Below, in pieces: positions 1 to 6,603 of a stretch of DNA of 7,899 nucleotides. The stretch lies in NCBI GenBank assembly GCA_016867615.1, contig VGJG01000064.1:1-7899 (forward strand), read 5' to 3'. Source of the stretch: Candidatus Aminicenantota bacterium (GTDB lineage Bacteria; Acidobacteriota; Aminicenantia; Aminicenantales; JAFGAV01). The notes beneath the pieces are model-generated. The model ran no database searches, was not told the origin of the DNA, and saw only the letters and a program-made list of their open reading frames with translations. The first letter of the stretch is position 1; each line of letters starts with the position of its first letter. The position numbers and the translations under genes are program-made.

Positions 1-2
1 TC

Positions 3-38
3 CATCTCTCGCTCCAGGACATACGGAGGGCTTCGTGA
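3..38 (+). CDS. possible 3' tail of an upstream gene (partial, unidentified)
   Basis: The frame beginning at position 3 is open from the left edge and reads HLSLQDIRRAS before a TGA at 36-38. That TGA overlaps the GTG start at 35 as GTGA, the kind of stop/start overlap seen elsewhere in this cluster, so an upstream gene may end here. In E. coli the gene before lptC is a KDO-pathway gene (kdsC), but eleven residues are too few to assign a family. The other two frames are also open from the edge, so this may be chance. Confidence 0.22.
   Translation, partial: HLSLQDIRRAS
25..30 (+). promoter_or_regulatory. Shine-Dalgarno site for the LptC/LptA-like gene
   Basis: GGAGGG lies 4 bases before the GTG at 35. 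It is the reason for choosing this start even though the same frame is open back to the window edge. The spacing is short but usable. Confidence 0.55.
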
Positions 39-1933
39 ACGCGGCCGGCGGCAGCGCTCGGGGCTGGAGGGGAACGGCCCGGCGGGCCGCGGCCCTGGCG
101 GTCGTTCTCCTCCTGTCCGTCGTCATCGGCCTGGTGCTGCTCAAACGCGCCGGCCGGAGGGAGGGGAGCGTTTCCCCCGACCCGCCCGTTTCCCAGAAGG
201 TGGACGAAAAAGTGCGGATCCGCCACGTCGAATTCCGCGGCGGGAGGGAAAGGGTTGAATTCACGGCCGACAGAACATACGTCGACACGGACGGCATGTA
301 TCACCTCGTGGGGAACGTCCGGATCGTCGTTCATGGGCGCAAGGACCGCCACAGCGTCGTGATCACCGGACGGGAGATCGTCCATGACGCCGAGCGATGG
401 AGATACGCGTTCGCCGGACCGGTCGCCCTCGAATTCCGGGGCATGACCTTCCGCACGAGCGACCTGTCCTATGACCGCCGGGATGAGACGTTCCGCACCG
501 AAAAAAGCGTTGACGTCCGCTCTCCCCGGCTCCAGGGCGGCGGCGCGGGCTTCTCCTACGACCTGAGGACTTCTAAGCTCAGCCTGGACGGCGACCTGTC
601 TTTCGATTACCTTCAGGACCGGGGCGGCGCGCCGCTGTCCGTTCGCGGCCGGTCGCTGGTCTTTCATCAGGACGCGAGACGGGGCGCGATCGAGGGCCCG
701 GTGACCCTGCAGCGCGGCCGGAGCCGGGGATCCTGCCTGCGCCTGGATTTTGAGATGTTCGCCGGCACGGACCTGCTGAGCGTCGTCTATCTCCGGGGAG
801 AGGCGAGCATGGTCCTGCGGGGGGAGTCGCTGTTCCCCTCGGCCGGCGACGCCGGACTGAAGACGCTGGCCGGCCTGGGAGCCGACCATGATGTCCAGGC
901 CGAAGAGATCAAGCTCCGCGCCTTCCTGGACAGCGCCGCGCTTCATGCCTTCGAGTGCTCGGGGGGTTCTTCCCTTCAGTTTTTCTCCCCGTCCGGGGAG
1001 CGGACGGTTTTCCGGGGGGAGAGGATCGATCTCATCCTGGACCGCTGGGGAGACTTGAGGGAATTCCGCGCGTTCACCGGCGTCCGGATGGAGCAGAGGG
1101 AAGCGGGCTCCGGAGGCGCCCGGAGCGTGGAGGGCGAATCCCTGCTCCTGACCGGCGGCTCCGACTGGATGCTGGTCAGGCCCGGGAGGGGAGGAAAGGC
1201 GCGGGCCGTGCTGGACACGACCGAGATCCTGGCCGAAGAGCTCGATTTCGGGCTGGAGAGGAGGGATATGGAGGCCAGGGGAGCCAAGGCCGTTTTCGGA
1301 GGCGGGGAGCGGACGCAGGCCGTGGGCTTTTTCTCCCCGGAGATTCCGTCGTTCGTCACCGCTCGGGAGATGAGATATTTCAGCCGGGAGAGACGTTTCC
1401 TCTTCAAGGGCAGCGTCCGGCTGTGGCAGGAGGACAAGACGCTGACGGCCGCGGAATTCGAGTTTCAGGAGGATACGGGCCGGGCGTCCGGCCGGGGAGG
1501 AGTGCGGGCTTTCTTCCTCCACCAGCCCCGAGGCCGGGACGGCCGGGAGCGCGTGGACATCTCGGCCCGGAGCATGGAATCCTCCCCCGAGGAGAACCGC
1601 ATGGTTTTTGAATCCGAAGCCCGGCTTGTCCTGGAGAGGGCCGAAGTCAAGGCCCGGAGCATCTCCGTCCGGCTGGGAGAGGAAAGCCGCGGCCTGGAGG
1701 GGATCACGGCCAGCGACGAAGTGGTGATCGTCCAGGGCCTCCGGGAGGGGCGCGGGCGGCAGGCCGTTTACGACGAGGAGAGGGATGAAGTCGTTCTGAC
1801 CGGCAAGCCCGTTCTGACCGAGCCGGGGCGGGGCCGGGTCGAGGGGGACAAATTGACTTTTCATCTGGGCGATGGTACGATCACCGTTGAAAACACGGGA
1901 CGCGAACGGTCCGTCACCATCATTAAGTCTTGA
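35..1933 (+). CDS. LptC/LptA-like membrane-anchored LPS transport bridge protein
   Basis: This probably forms the periplasmic beta-jellyroll path that carries LPS from the inner-membrane exporter to the outer membrane. The GTG start is preceded by GGAGGG. A hydrophobic segment at about residues 17-36, flanked by arginines, has no obvious signal-peptidase site, so it reads as an LptC-style anchor. Residues about 58-200 look like an LptC domain (alternating beta-strand pattern, including YHLVGNVRI and FAGPVALEF). The C-terminal part, about 437-632, resembles OstA/LptA repeats: FLFKGSVRLWQEDKTLTAAE near 455-474 and VVLTGKPVLTEPGRGRVEGD near 586-605. Residues 200-436 are similarly beta-rich but unassigned. 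At 632 residues it is over three times a normal LptC or LptA (about 180-190 each), and no separate lptA lies in the window. LptB follows after 3 bases, which supports the assignment. It could instead be an enlarged LptC, with LptA encoded elsewhere. The family call is firm; the fusion reading is inference. Confidence 0.8.
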   Translation: MNAAGGSARGWRGTARRAAALAVVLLLSVVIGLVLLKRAGRREGSVSPDPPVSQKVDEKVRIRHVEFRGGRERVEFTADRTYVDTDGMYHLVGNVRIVVHGRKDRHSVVITGREIVHDAERWRYAFAGPVALEFRGMTFRTSDLSYDRRDETFRTEKSVDVRSPRLQGGGAGFSYDLRTSKLSLDGDLSFDYLQDRGGAPLSVRGRSLVFHQDARRGAIEGPVTLQRGRSRGSCLRLDFEMFAGTDLLSVVYLRGEASMVLRGESLFPSAGDAGLKTLAGLGADHDVQAEEIKLRAFLDSAALHAFECSGGSSLQFFSPSGERTVFRGERIDLILDRWGDLREFRAFTGVRMEQREAGSGGARSVEGESLLLTGGSDWMLVRPGRGGKARAVLDTTEILAEELDFGLERRDMEARGAKAVFGGGERTQAVGFFSPEIPSFVTAREMRYFSRERRFLFKGSVRLWQEDKTLTAAEFEFQEDTGRASGRGGVRAFFLHQPRGRDGRERVDISARSMESSPEENRMVFESEARLVLERAEVKARSISVRLGEESRGLEGITASDEVVIVQGLREGRGRQAVYDEERDEVVLTGKPVLTEPGRGRVEGDKLTFHLGDGTITVENTGRERSVTIIKS

Positions 1934-1936
1934 GCG

Positions 1937-2662
1937 ATGACTCCTCACCTCGAAGCCCGCGATCTTGTCAAAAGCTACGGCGGCCGCAGGGTCGTGGACC
2001 GGATCTCGGTCTCCGTCGCCGGCGGGGAAGTCGTCGGACTCCTGGGCCCCAACGGCGCGGGAAAGACGACGACCTTCTCGATCATCCTCGGCCTCGTCGC
2101 CGGCGACTCCGGACGGATTCTTCTGGACGGGCGGGACATCACCTCCCTGCCGATGTATCTCCGGGCCCAGCAGGGCCTGTGCCTTCTGCCGCAGGAGCCC
2201 TCCTGCTTCCGCCGGCTGAGCGTCGAGGACAATCTCCTGGCGGTGCTGGAGATGCGACCGACCCCGGCGGAGGGCGGGCCGTCCGTCGACCTCCTGTTGA
2301 GGGAGCTGGGCCTGGAACGCCTGGCCAAGGCCAGGGCCTACACTCTGTCCGGCGGGGAGAGGAGGCGGCTGGAGATCGCCCGGGCTTTGGTCACCCGGCC
2401 CCGGTTCATGCTTCTCGATGAGCCCTTCACGGGCATCGACCCCCTGGCCATCCAGGACCTGCAGCGCATCGTCCGCTCCCTGAGGTCCCGGGGAATGGGT
2501 GTCCTGATCACCGACCACAACGTCAGGGACACGCTCCGCATCACCGACCGGGCCTACATCATTACCGGCGGAAAGATCCTCGCCTCCGGCTCTCCGGCCG
2601 ACCTCGTCCTGTCCGACGTCGTGAAGAAGAGCTACCTGGGCGAGCATTTCACCCTGAGTTGA
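1937..2662 (+). CDS. lptB: LptB, LPS export ABC transporter ATPase
   Basis: This is the cytoplasmic ATPase that powers LPS extraction by LptF/LptG and its passage to LptC/LptA. At 241 residues it has the normal LptB length, and all ABC motifs are intact: Walker A GPNGAGKT at 37-44, Q-loop Gln86, signature LSGGE at 137-141, Walker B FMLLDE at 157-162, D-loop GIDP at 166-169 and switch His194. The LptB-specific stretch after the Q-loop, PQEPSCFRRLSVEDNL (85-100), closely matches the E. coli pattern; the Phe-Arg there (91-92) corresponds to residues linked to LptF/LptG coupling in E. coli. ITDHNVRDTL (191-200) is also typical. The start lies 3 bases after the preceding stop, with no strong ribosome site of its own, so translational coupling is likely. 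LptF/LptG are not in the window. Other branched-chain-type ATPases are ruled out by the LptB-specific motifs and the neighbours. Confidence 0.96.
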   Translation: MTPHLEARDLVKSYGGRRVVDRISVSVAGGEVVGLLGPNGAGKTTTFSIILGLVAGDSGRILLDGRDITSLPMYLRAQQGLCLLPQEPSCFRRLSVEDNLLAVLEMRPTPAEGGPSVDLLLRELGLERLAKARAYTLSGGERRRLEIARALVTRPRFMLLDEPFTGIDPLAIQDLQRIVRSLRSRGMGVLITDHNVRDTLRITDRAYIITGGKILASGSPADLVLSDVVKKSYLGEHFTLS

Positions 2663-2669
2663 GACCCGC

Positions 2670-4154
2670 ATGCTCAAGCAACGGCTGGACCAGCGTCAGA
2701 TCCAAAAGCTGATCCTGGCCCCCGCCCTGCAGCAGGCCATCAAGCTCCTGCCGCTGACCAACCTGGAGGTCGTGGAAGTCATCAACGAGGAGCTGGCCGA
2801 GAACCCGATGCTCGAGCTCGAGGAGGAGAACGACGACGGGACGTCCGTGTCGGCCGTCTCCGGAGAGGGGGACGCCGGCGAGGACGGAGCCGGGAATGCG
2901 GAGGGCTTCCCCGGGGAGGGGGATGTCCCGGCCGAGCTTGGGGGCGACGCGGAGAGAGACGAGTTCGAGGCCTATTTCGAACAATTTTTCGACGACGGCT
3001 TCCGGTCCTATTCCCCCGAGCGCAAGGAAGCGCCCTCTCTGGAGAACACCCTGAGCCGCAGCCCTTCCCTGTGGGACCATCTGTCCTGGCAGGCCAACCT
3101 GACGTTTTTCGACCCCGAGGACAAGAAGGTTGCGGAGACCATCATCGGCAACATCAACGAGGACGGCTTCCTGACCCAAACCGAAGAGGAGACGGCCCAT
3201 GCCGCGGGCGCGGACATCGAGCGCGTCCGCCGTGTCCGGACCCAGGTCAAGATGTTCGACCCGGTCGGGGCGGGCAGCCTCGACCTCAAGGAAGCGCTCC
3301 TGGCTCAGATGGACGACCTCGGCCTGACCGACTTGATCACCCGGGACATCGTCGCCAACCATCTGGGACTCCTGGAGAAGTCCGACTATGCCCTTCTGGC
3401 CAAGACGTTGGGCATCCCCCTCTCCGAGATCCGGGTGCACATCGAGGTCATCAAGCGCCTCGACCCCGCGCCGGGACGGAAGCATACCCAGGAACGGACG
3501 ACCTATGTCGTCCCGGACATCATCGTCGACAAGGAGGGGGAGGAGTGGAAAGTGAGCCTGAGCAACGAGGGGCTGCCCCGCCTGCGGCTCAACGCCTACT
3601 ACCGGCGGCTCCTGCGTCAGGCCTCGCGCTCCAACCAGGAGGCCTATCGTTTCCTGAAAGACAAGCTGAAGAAAGCGCTCTGGTTCCTGCGCAGCCTGGA
3701 GCAGCGCGACAGGACGATCAGCCGGGTGGCCCGGTACATCGTCGACAGGCAGAAGGAATTTTTCGAGAAGGGGTTGGATTTCATCAGGCCCCTGACTCTC
3801 ATGGAGATCGCCCAGGAGATCGGGGTCCACGAATCGACCGTCGGCCGGGTGGTGGCCAACAAGCATCTCGTCTCGCCCGAGGGCGTTTTTCCCCTCAAGT
3901 ATTTCTTCCACAAGTCGCTCTCCGGCGACATGGGCGAGGAGATCTCCTCGCTGATGGTCAAGGACCGGATCCGGAAGCTCGTGGAGAACGAGGACAGGCT
4001 CCGACCCCTGAGCGACATGGAGATCGAAGAGATCCTGGCCCGGCAGGGGCTGAAGATAGCCCGGAGGACCGTGGCCAAGTACCGGCAGCAGCTGAATCTC
4101 GCTCCGTCGCATATCCGCAGGAGGAAATCCATGATGGAGGAGTGCAACTCATGA
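2670..4154 (+). CDS. rpoN: RNA polymerase sigma-54 factor RpoN
   Basis: Sigma-54 directs RNA polymerase to -24/-12 promoters and needs AAA+ activators to open them. The 494 residues show the full family layout. Region I (about 1-49) is Gln/Leu-rich, with APALQQAIKLLPLTNLEV at 17-34 and ENPMLE at 44-49. A Gly/Glu/Asp-rich acidic region II spans about 50-110. The core-binding region covers about 120-310 (LDPAPGRKHTQ at 264-274, YVVPDIIVD at 279-287). A helix-turn-helix lies at about 375-400 (IGVHESTVGRVVANKHL). The RpoN box ARRTVAKYR is at 464-472, followed by QQLNLAPSHIRRR. The core-binding motif reads DPVGAGSLDLKEALLAQ, where many relatives have a G-V-A-A-R-D-L pattern. It starts 8 bases after the lptB stop codon, with only a weak GAG upstream. 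A 487-residue reading frame opposite this gene is a GC-rich shadow. The identification is secure. Confidence 0.97.
   Translation: MLKQRLDQRQIQKLILAPALQQAIKLLPLTNLEVVEVINEELAENPMLELEEENDDGTSVSAVSGEGDAGEDGAGNAEGFPGEGDVPAELGGDAERDEFEAYFEQFFDDGFRSYSPERKEAPSLENTLSRSPSLWDHLSWQANLTFFDPEDKKVAETIIGNINEDGFLTQTEEETAHAAGADIERVRRVRTQVKMFDPVGAGSLDLKEALLAQMDDLGLTDLITRDIVANHLGLLEKSDYALLAKTLGIPLSEIRVHIEVIKRLDPAPGRKHTQERTTYVVPDIIVDKEGEEWKVSLSNEGLPRLRLNAYYRRLLRQASRSNQEAYRFLKDKLKKALWFLRSLEQRDRTISRVARYIVDRQKEFFEKGLDFIRPLTLMEIAQEIGVHESTVGRVVANKHLVSPEGVFPLKYFFHKSLSGDMGEEISSLMVKDRIRKLVENEDRLRPLSDMEIEEILARQGLKIARRTVAKYRQQLNLAPSHIRRRKSMMEECNS
4136..4142 (+). promoter_or_regulatory. Shine-Dalgarno site for hpf
   Basis: GGAGGAG inside the last codons of rpoN sits 8 bases before the ATG at 4151. 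It fixes the hpf start within a reading frame that is otherwise open far upstream through rpoN (an ATG at 3071 is in the same frame but is not the real start). Confidence 0.75.
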
Positions 4155-4675
4155 ACGTCCGTCTGACCGCCCGCCGCATGACGCTCTCGCCCGAAGTCAA
4201 GCGGCATTGCGACAAGCGTCTCCGGGGGCTGGAGAGGAGCCTGGAGGCCGGCGCGGAGCTCGACATCCTTCTCTCCCGGGAAAAGCACCGGCATGACGTC
4301 GAGATCCGGGCCGTGAGCCGCGGACTGAACATCGTGGTTCAGGAGGAGAACGCGGACGTCTTCATCGCCCTGAATCAGGCCTTCGACTCCCTGGAGAAAA
4401 AGCTCAAGAAGGAGAAGCAGAAGCTCCTGGAGCGCCGCCGCCGCGGAGGCCGGGAACGGGCGGTCGCCCCGCCGGCGGAAGAAGCCGCCGAGCCGGCGAA
4501 GCGGGTGATCCCCGCCCAGGAGTTTTCCCTGAAGCCCATGAGCGTCGAAGAGGCGATCCTCAACCTCGACATCAAGAAACGGGAGGTGTTCATGTTCCGC
4601 CGTCTTAAATCGGAAAAGTGGGCGGTTGTTTACCGGCGCCGGGACGGCCACACCGGACTGGTGGAGCCGGAGTAA
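4151..4675 (+). CDS. hpf: long-form ribosome hibernation promoting factor (HPF)
   Basis: HPF binds the 30S decoding region and silences ribosomes in starvation; the long form also pairs two ribosomes into 100S particles through its C-terminal domain. The 174-residue protein has an N-terminal S30AE domain (about 1-95, starting MNVRLTARRMTLSPEVKRH), a charged Arg/Ala/Glu linker (about 95-118), and the C-terminal dimerisation domain (about 119-174) with FSLKPMSVEEAIL at 125-137 and YRRRDGHTGLVEPE at 161-174. It overlaps the rpoN stop by 4 bases (ATGA) and has a good ribosome site. The rpoN-hpf order matches enterobacteria, but E. coli there has the short form of about 95 residues. The frame runs upstream through rpoN; the match to the family starts exactly at 4151. 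Confidence 0.95.
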   Translation: MNVRLTARRMTLSPEVKRHCDKRLRGLERSLEAGAELDILLSREKHRHDVEIRAVSRGLNIVVQEENADVFIALNQAFDSLEKKLKKEKQKLLERRRRGGRERAVAPPAEEAAEPAKRVIPAQEFSLKPMSVEEAILNLDIKKREVFMFRRLKSEKWAVVYRRRDGHTGLVEPE

Positions 4676-4696
4676 GGGACGGCGCCGGGACCGGTC

Positions 4697-5170
4697 ATGA
4701 AGCTCTCCACCCTGCTGGCGGAACCGTTGATGCTCCTCGATCTCGAATCCGGGGAGCGCGAGTCCGCCCTGCGGGAGATGGTGGCCGCCCTGAAGCGGGC
4801 CAAGAAGATCTCCAGAGAAAGAGACCTCTACGACAAAATACTGCAGAGAGAAAACCTGGGCAGCACGGCCGTGGGAGGAGGGGTGGCCATCCCGCACGGC
4901 AAGCACAAGGACGTCAAGAGCCCGGTCGTCCTCTTCGCCCTTTCCCGAAGGGGAGTGGAGTTCGGGGCGCCCGACGGAAAACCGGTCAGGGTGTTTTTCT
5001 TCGTCGTCTCCCATCCGGACAACCCGGGCCTCAACCTCCAGATCCTGGCGGCCATCGCCCATCTCCTGAGGAAATCCCCGGGGCTGGCCGAAAGGCTGGT
5101 CGAAGCCGGAACGGCGCGCCGGGTCCTGGACATCATCCGCGAGGAGGAAGAAGGCCTGCATGAGGGCTGA
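4697..5170 (+). CDS. ptsN: PtsN, nitrogen-type PTS EIIA protein
   Basis: This is a regulatory phosphoacceptor of the nitrogen PTS; in proteobacteria its phosphorylation state affects potassium transport, carbon/nitrogen balance and sigma-54-linked processes. The 157 residues are the usual length for a single EIIA fructose/Ntr domain. The phosphorylation site is His67, in GGGVAIPHGKH (60-70), and the helix-rich end LNLQILAAIAHLLR (about 112-125) is typical. The gene lies 21 bases after hpf, with no strong ribosome site right before the ATG; AAGGGA at 4674-4679 is far away. Position directly after rpoN-hpf, as in E. coli, favours PtsN over a sugar-specific fructose EIIA, and there is no EIIB/EIIC nearby. 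Its phosphate donor is probably the HPr encoded downstream (inference). Confidence 0.92.
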   Translation: MKLSTLLAEPLMLLDLESGERESALREMVAALKRAKKISRERDLYDKILQRENLGSTAVGGGVAIPHGKHKDVKSPVVLFALSRRGVEFGAPDGKPVRVFFFVVSHPDNPGLNLQILAAIAHLLRKSPGLAERLVEAGTARRVLDIIREEEEGLHEG

Positions 5171-5732
5171 GCGGCGGCTGGTTTCGGGGGGGCTGTTGCG
5201 CATTTTCAACCTGGGCGTTCTCATCGTCGGCGACAGCGGCGTCGGAAAGAGCGAGAGCGCCCTGGAGCTCATCGCCCGCGGACACGGTTTCGTGACCGAC
5301 GACGCGGTTGAAGTCAGACGGACTCCCCGCGGACGTCTCCTGGGCTCGCCGCCCGAGCTGGGCCGGCATTACATGGAGGTCCGCGGCCTGGGAATCATCA
5401 ACATCCGCGAGATCTTCGGGACCCGGGCCATCCGCCGGCAGTCCGCCATCGACCTGGTGATCGCCCTCCGTCACTGGGGCCGCCGGCGGCAGGAGGGAGA
5501 CAGGCTGGGCTTAAAGACTCCCGAGGAGCGCCGCGTGCTGGGAGTCCGTCTGCCCCAGATCAGCCTGCCCGTCGCCCCGGGCCGGAATATCGCCACGTTG
5601 ATCGAAGTGGCCTGCAAGGTCCATATCCTGCGCCGGAGAGGCTATGACGCCGGCCGGGAGATCGTCCTGCGGCTTCACCGGGTCCTGGCCGGGCGGGGGC
5701 GGGCGCCCGGAAGGAGCCGCGTCCGTGGCTGA
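5160..5732 (+). CDS. hprK: HPr kinase/phosphorylase, C-terminal catalytic domain only
   Basis: HprK phosphorylates HPr on a serine using ATP and, in many bacteria, removes it by phosphorolysis. Visible motifs are Walker A GDSGVGKS (24-31), the acidic pair Asp47-Asp48, the HprK signature MEVRGLGIINIREIFG (72-87), and the C-terminal PVAPGRNIATLIEVA (137-151). At 190 residues it covers only the kinase domain; classical HprK is about 310-330 residues with an extra N-terminal domain. That domain is absent rather than mis-started: the frame is closed by TGA at 5067-5069 and has no start codon between there and 5160. The conserved His expected 15 residues before the Walker A Gly (His140 in L. casei) is Ser9 here. 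Ala-proteobacterial-type short HprK proteins also lack the N-terminal domain but usually keep that His. The gene overlaps ptsN by 11 bases; AAGAAGG at 5148-5154 may be its ribosome site. The HPr gene downstream keeps the target Ser46. The family is certain; full activity is not. Confidence 0.9.
   Translation: MRAERRLVSGGLLRIFNLGVLIVGDSGVGKSESALELIARGHGFVTDDAVEVRRTPRGRLLGSPPELGRHYMEVRGLGIINIREIFGTRAIRRQSAIDLVIALRHWGRRRQEGDRLGLKTPEERRVLGVRLPQISLPVAPGRNIATLIEVACKVHILRRRGYDAGREIVLRLHRVLAGRGRAPGRSRVRG
5711..5716 (+). promoter_or_regulatory. Shine-Dalgarno site for rapZ
   Basis: AAGGAG lies 8 bases before the GTG at 5725. It decides the rapZ start in favour of this GTG over the in-frame ATG at 5644, which would add 27 low-complexity residues that do not belong to the family. 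Confidence 0.75.
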
Positions 5733-6579
5733 TCGGTTCCTGGTCATCACCGGCCTGGCCGGTTCCGGAAAAAGCGTCGCCAGCCGTTTCCTGGAGGACC
5801 TGGGATACTACTGCATCGACAACCTGCCGGCCAAGCTCATCCCCGTTCTCGTGGACCTGTGGCGGAGTCGGAAGGCCGAGATCCCCCGACTGGCCCTTGT
5901 GGTCGACATCCGGGAACGAGGTTTTCTCAAGGACTTTCCCGGAGTGTGGCGCCGCATAAGGAAGCGCATCAGCCCCAGGCTCGTTTTCCTGGACGCCTCG
6001 GACGACACCCTGGTCAGGCGGTTCAGCGAAAGCCGCCGGCCTCACCCCCTGGCGGGCCGCCGGTCCGTCCTGGAGGGCGTGAAGCTCGAGCGCCGGAGGC
6101 TGGCCAGGATCAGGAAGATGGCTGACGAGGTCATCGACACCACGGCCACCCCTCTCCCGGCGTTCAAGTCCCTGCTGGCCGCGCGCTTCCTGAAAGCGCC
6201 CCAGGCCGGACTGCAGGTCACGGTCGTCAGCTTCGGCTACAAGCACGGCCTGCCGCTCGACTCGGACCTGGTGCTCGACACGCGCTTTCTGCCCAACCCG
6301 TTTTACAACGAGAAGCTCAAGCGCCTGACGGGCCGGGACCGACGGGTGCGGGGGTTCGTCCTCGCCCCCGCCGCGGCCTCGGCTTTCCTGGCGGAACTCT
6401 TCCGCTTCCTGGATTTCGTGCTGCCCTTGTTCGTCGAGGAGGGCAAGACCCAGATCCGGATTTCCCTGGGCTGCACGGGGGGGCGGCACCGCTCGGTGGT
6501 GGTCGCCGAGGAGCTGGCCTCTTACCTCCGGACGCAGAAGTATGATATAAGCTTATACCATCGGGATATGCGGAAGTGA
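5725..6579 (+). CDS. rapZ: RapZ (YvcJ-family) nucleotide-binding RNase adapter protein
   Basis: In E. coli RapZ presents the small RNA GlmZ to RNase E and so tunes GlmS and amino-sugar supply; in other bacteria (YvcJ) the role is less clear. From the GTG at 5725 the protein is 284 residues, the same as E. coli RapZ. It begins ADRFLVITGLAGSGKS, with Walker A GLAGSGKS at 10-17, then YYCIDNLPAKL (28-38) and a Walker B-like LVVDIRERGF (58-67). The C-terminal domain has SFGYKHGLPLDSDLVLDTR, NPFYNEKLKRLTG and the hallmark GCTGGRHRS at 249-257. It overlaps hprK by 8 bases, so translation is probably coupled. E. coli has ptsN-rapZ-npr; here hprK is inserted before it and an EIIA after it. Whether a GlmZ-like RNA exists in this organism cannot be seen here, so the RNA-adapter role is by homology only. 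Confidence 0.94.
   Translation: MADRFLVITGLAGSGKSVASRFLEDLGYYCIDNLPAKLIPVLVDLWRSRKAEIPRLALVVDIRERGFLKDFPGVWRRIRKRISPRLVFLDASDDTLVRRFSESRRPHPLAGRRSVLEGVKLERRRLARIRKMADEVIDTTATPLPAFKSLLAARFLKAPQAGLQVTVVSFGYKHGLPLDSDLVLDTRFLPNPFYNEKLKRLTGRDRRVRGFVLAPAAASAFLAELFRFLDFVLPLFVEEGKTQIRISLGCTGGRHRSVVVAEELASYLRTQKYDISLYHRDMRK
6541..6557 (+). promoter_or_regulatory. AT-rich palindrome and -10-like element at the end of rapZ
   Basis: TATAAGCTTATA at 6546-6557 is a perfect 12-base palindrome. It overlaps TATGAT at 6541-6546, a five-of-six match to a -10 box, about 50-60 bases before the next gene. It stands out in very GC-rich surroundings. No convincing -35 hexamer lies at 16-18 bases upstream, and the stretch also encodes rapZ residues KYDISLY, so an internal promoter or operator is only a possibility. 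Confidence 0.22.
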
Positions 6580-6603
6580 CGCCGCGGCCGGAGACCTAAG
6601 GAC

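Noticed and set aside
2649..4112. Open frame of 487 codons on the minus strand opposite rpoN
   Set aside because: It lies entirely opposite a certain rpoN gene, has a low-complexity Leu/Gly/Asp/Pro-rich composition and no family motif. Long antisense frames are expected in GC-rich codon-biased DNA.
3071..4150. In-frame 5' extension of hpf through rpoN
   Set aside because: The extra 360 residues are a Gly/Pro/Arg-rich shadow of rpoN. HPF homology starts exactly at the ATG at 4151, which has a GGAGGAG ribosome site.
4676..4696. Small palindromes GGCGCC and GACCGGTC between hpf and ptsN as a terminator
   Set aside because: There is no T-run after them and the stems are very short; a GC-rich gap of 21 bases gives such palindromes by chance.
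5185..5199. Possible sigma-54 -24/-12 promoter (GG and TTGC with the right spacing)
   Set aside because: Only the GG and GC pairs match; the rest of the -24 element is absent, and it lies inside the start of hprK. Other TTGC sites checked in the window lacked a correctly spaced GG.
3644..5272. Open frame of 542 codons on the minus strand across rpoN, hpf, ptsN and hprK
   Set aside because: It crosses four well-supported genes on the other strand, is rich in Arg, Ser, Gln and Gly and shows no recognisable domain.
5644..5724. In-frame 27-codon N-terminal extension of rapZ
   Set aside because: It overlaps the hprK coding region, is low complexity, and the GTG at 5725 has AAGGAG at the right distance and gives the standard 284-residue length.
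5559..6489. Open frame of 309 codons on the minus strand opposite hprK and rapZ
   Set aside because: It lies opposite two supported genes and has the Gly/Gln/Arg/Pro-rich composition of a shadow frame.
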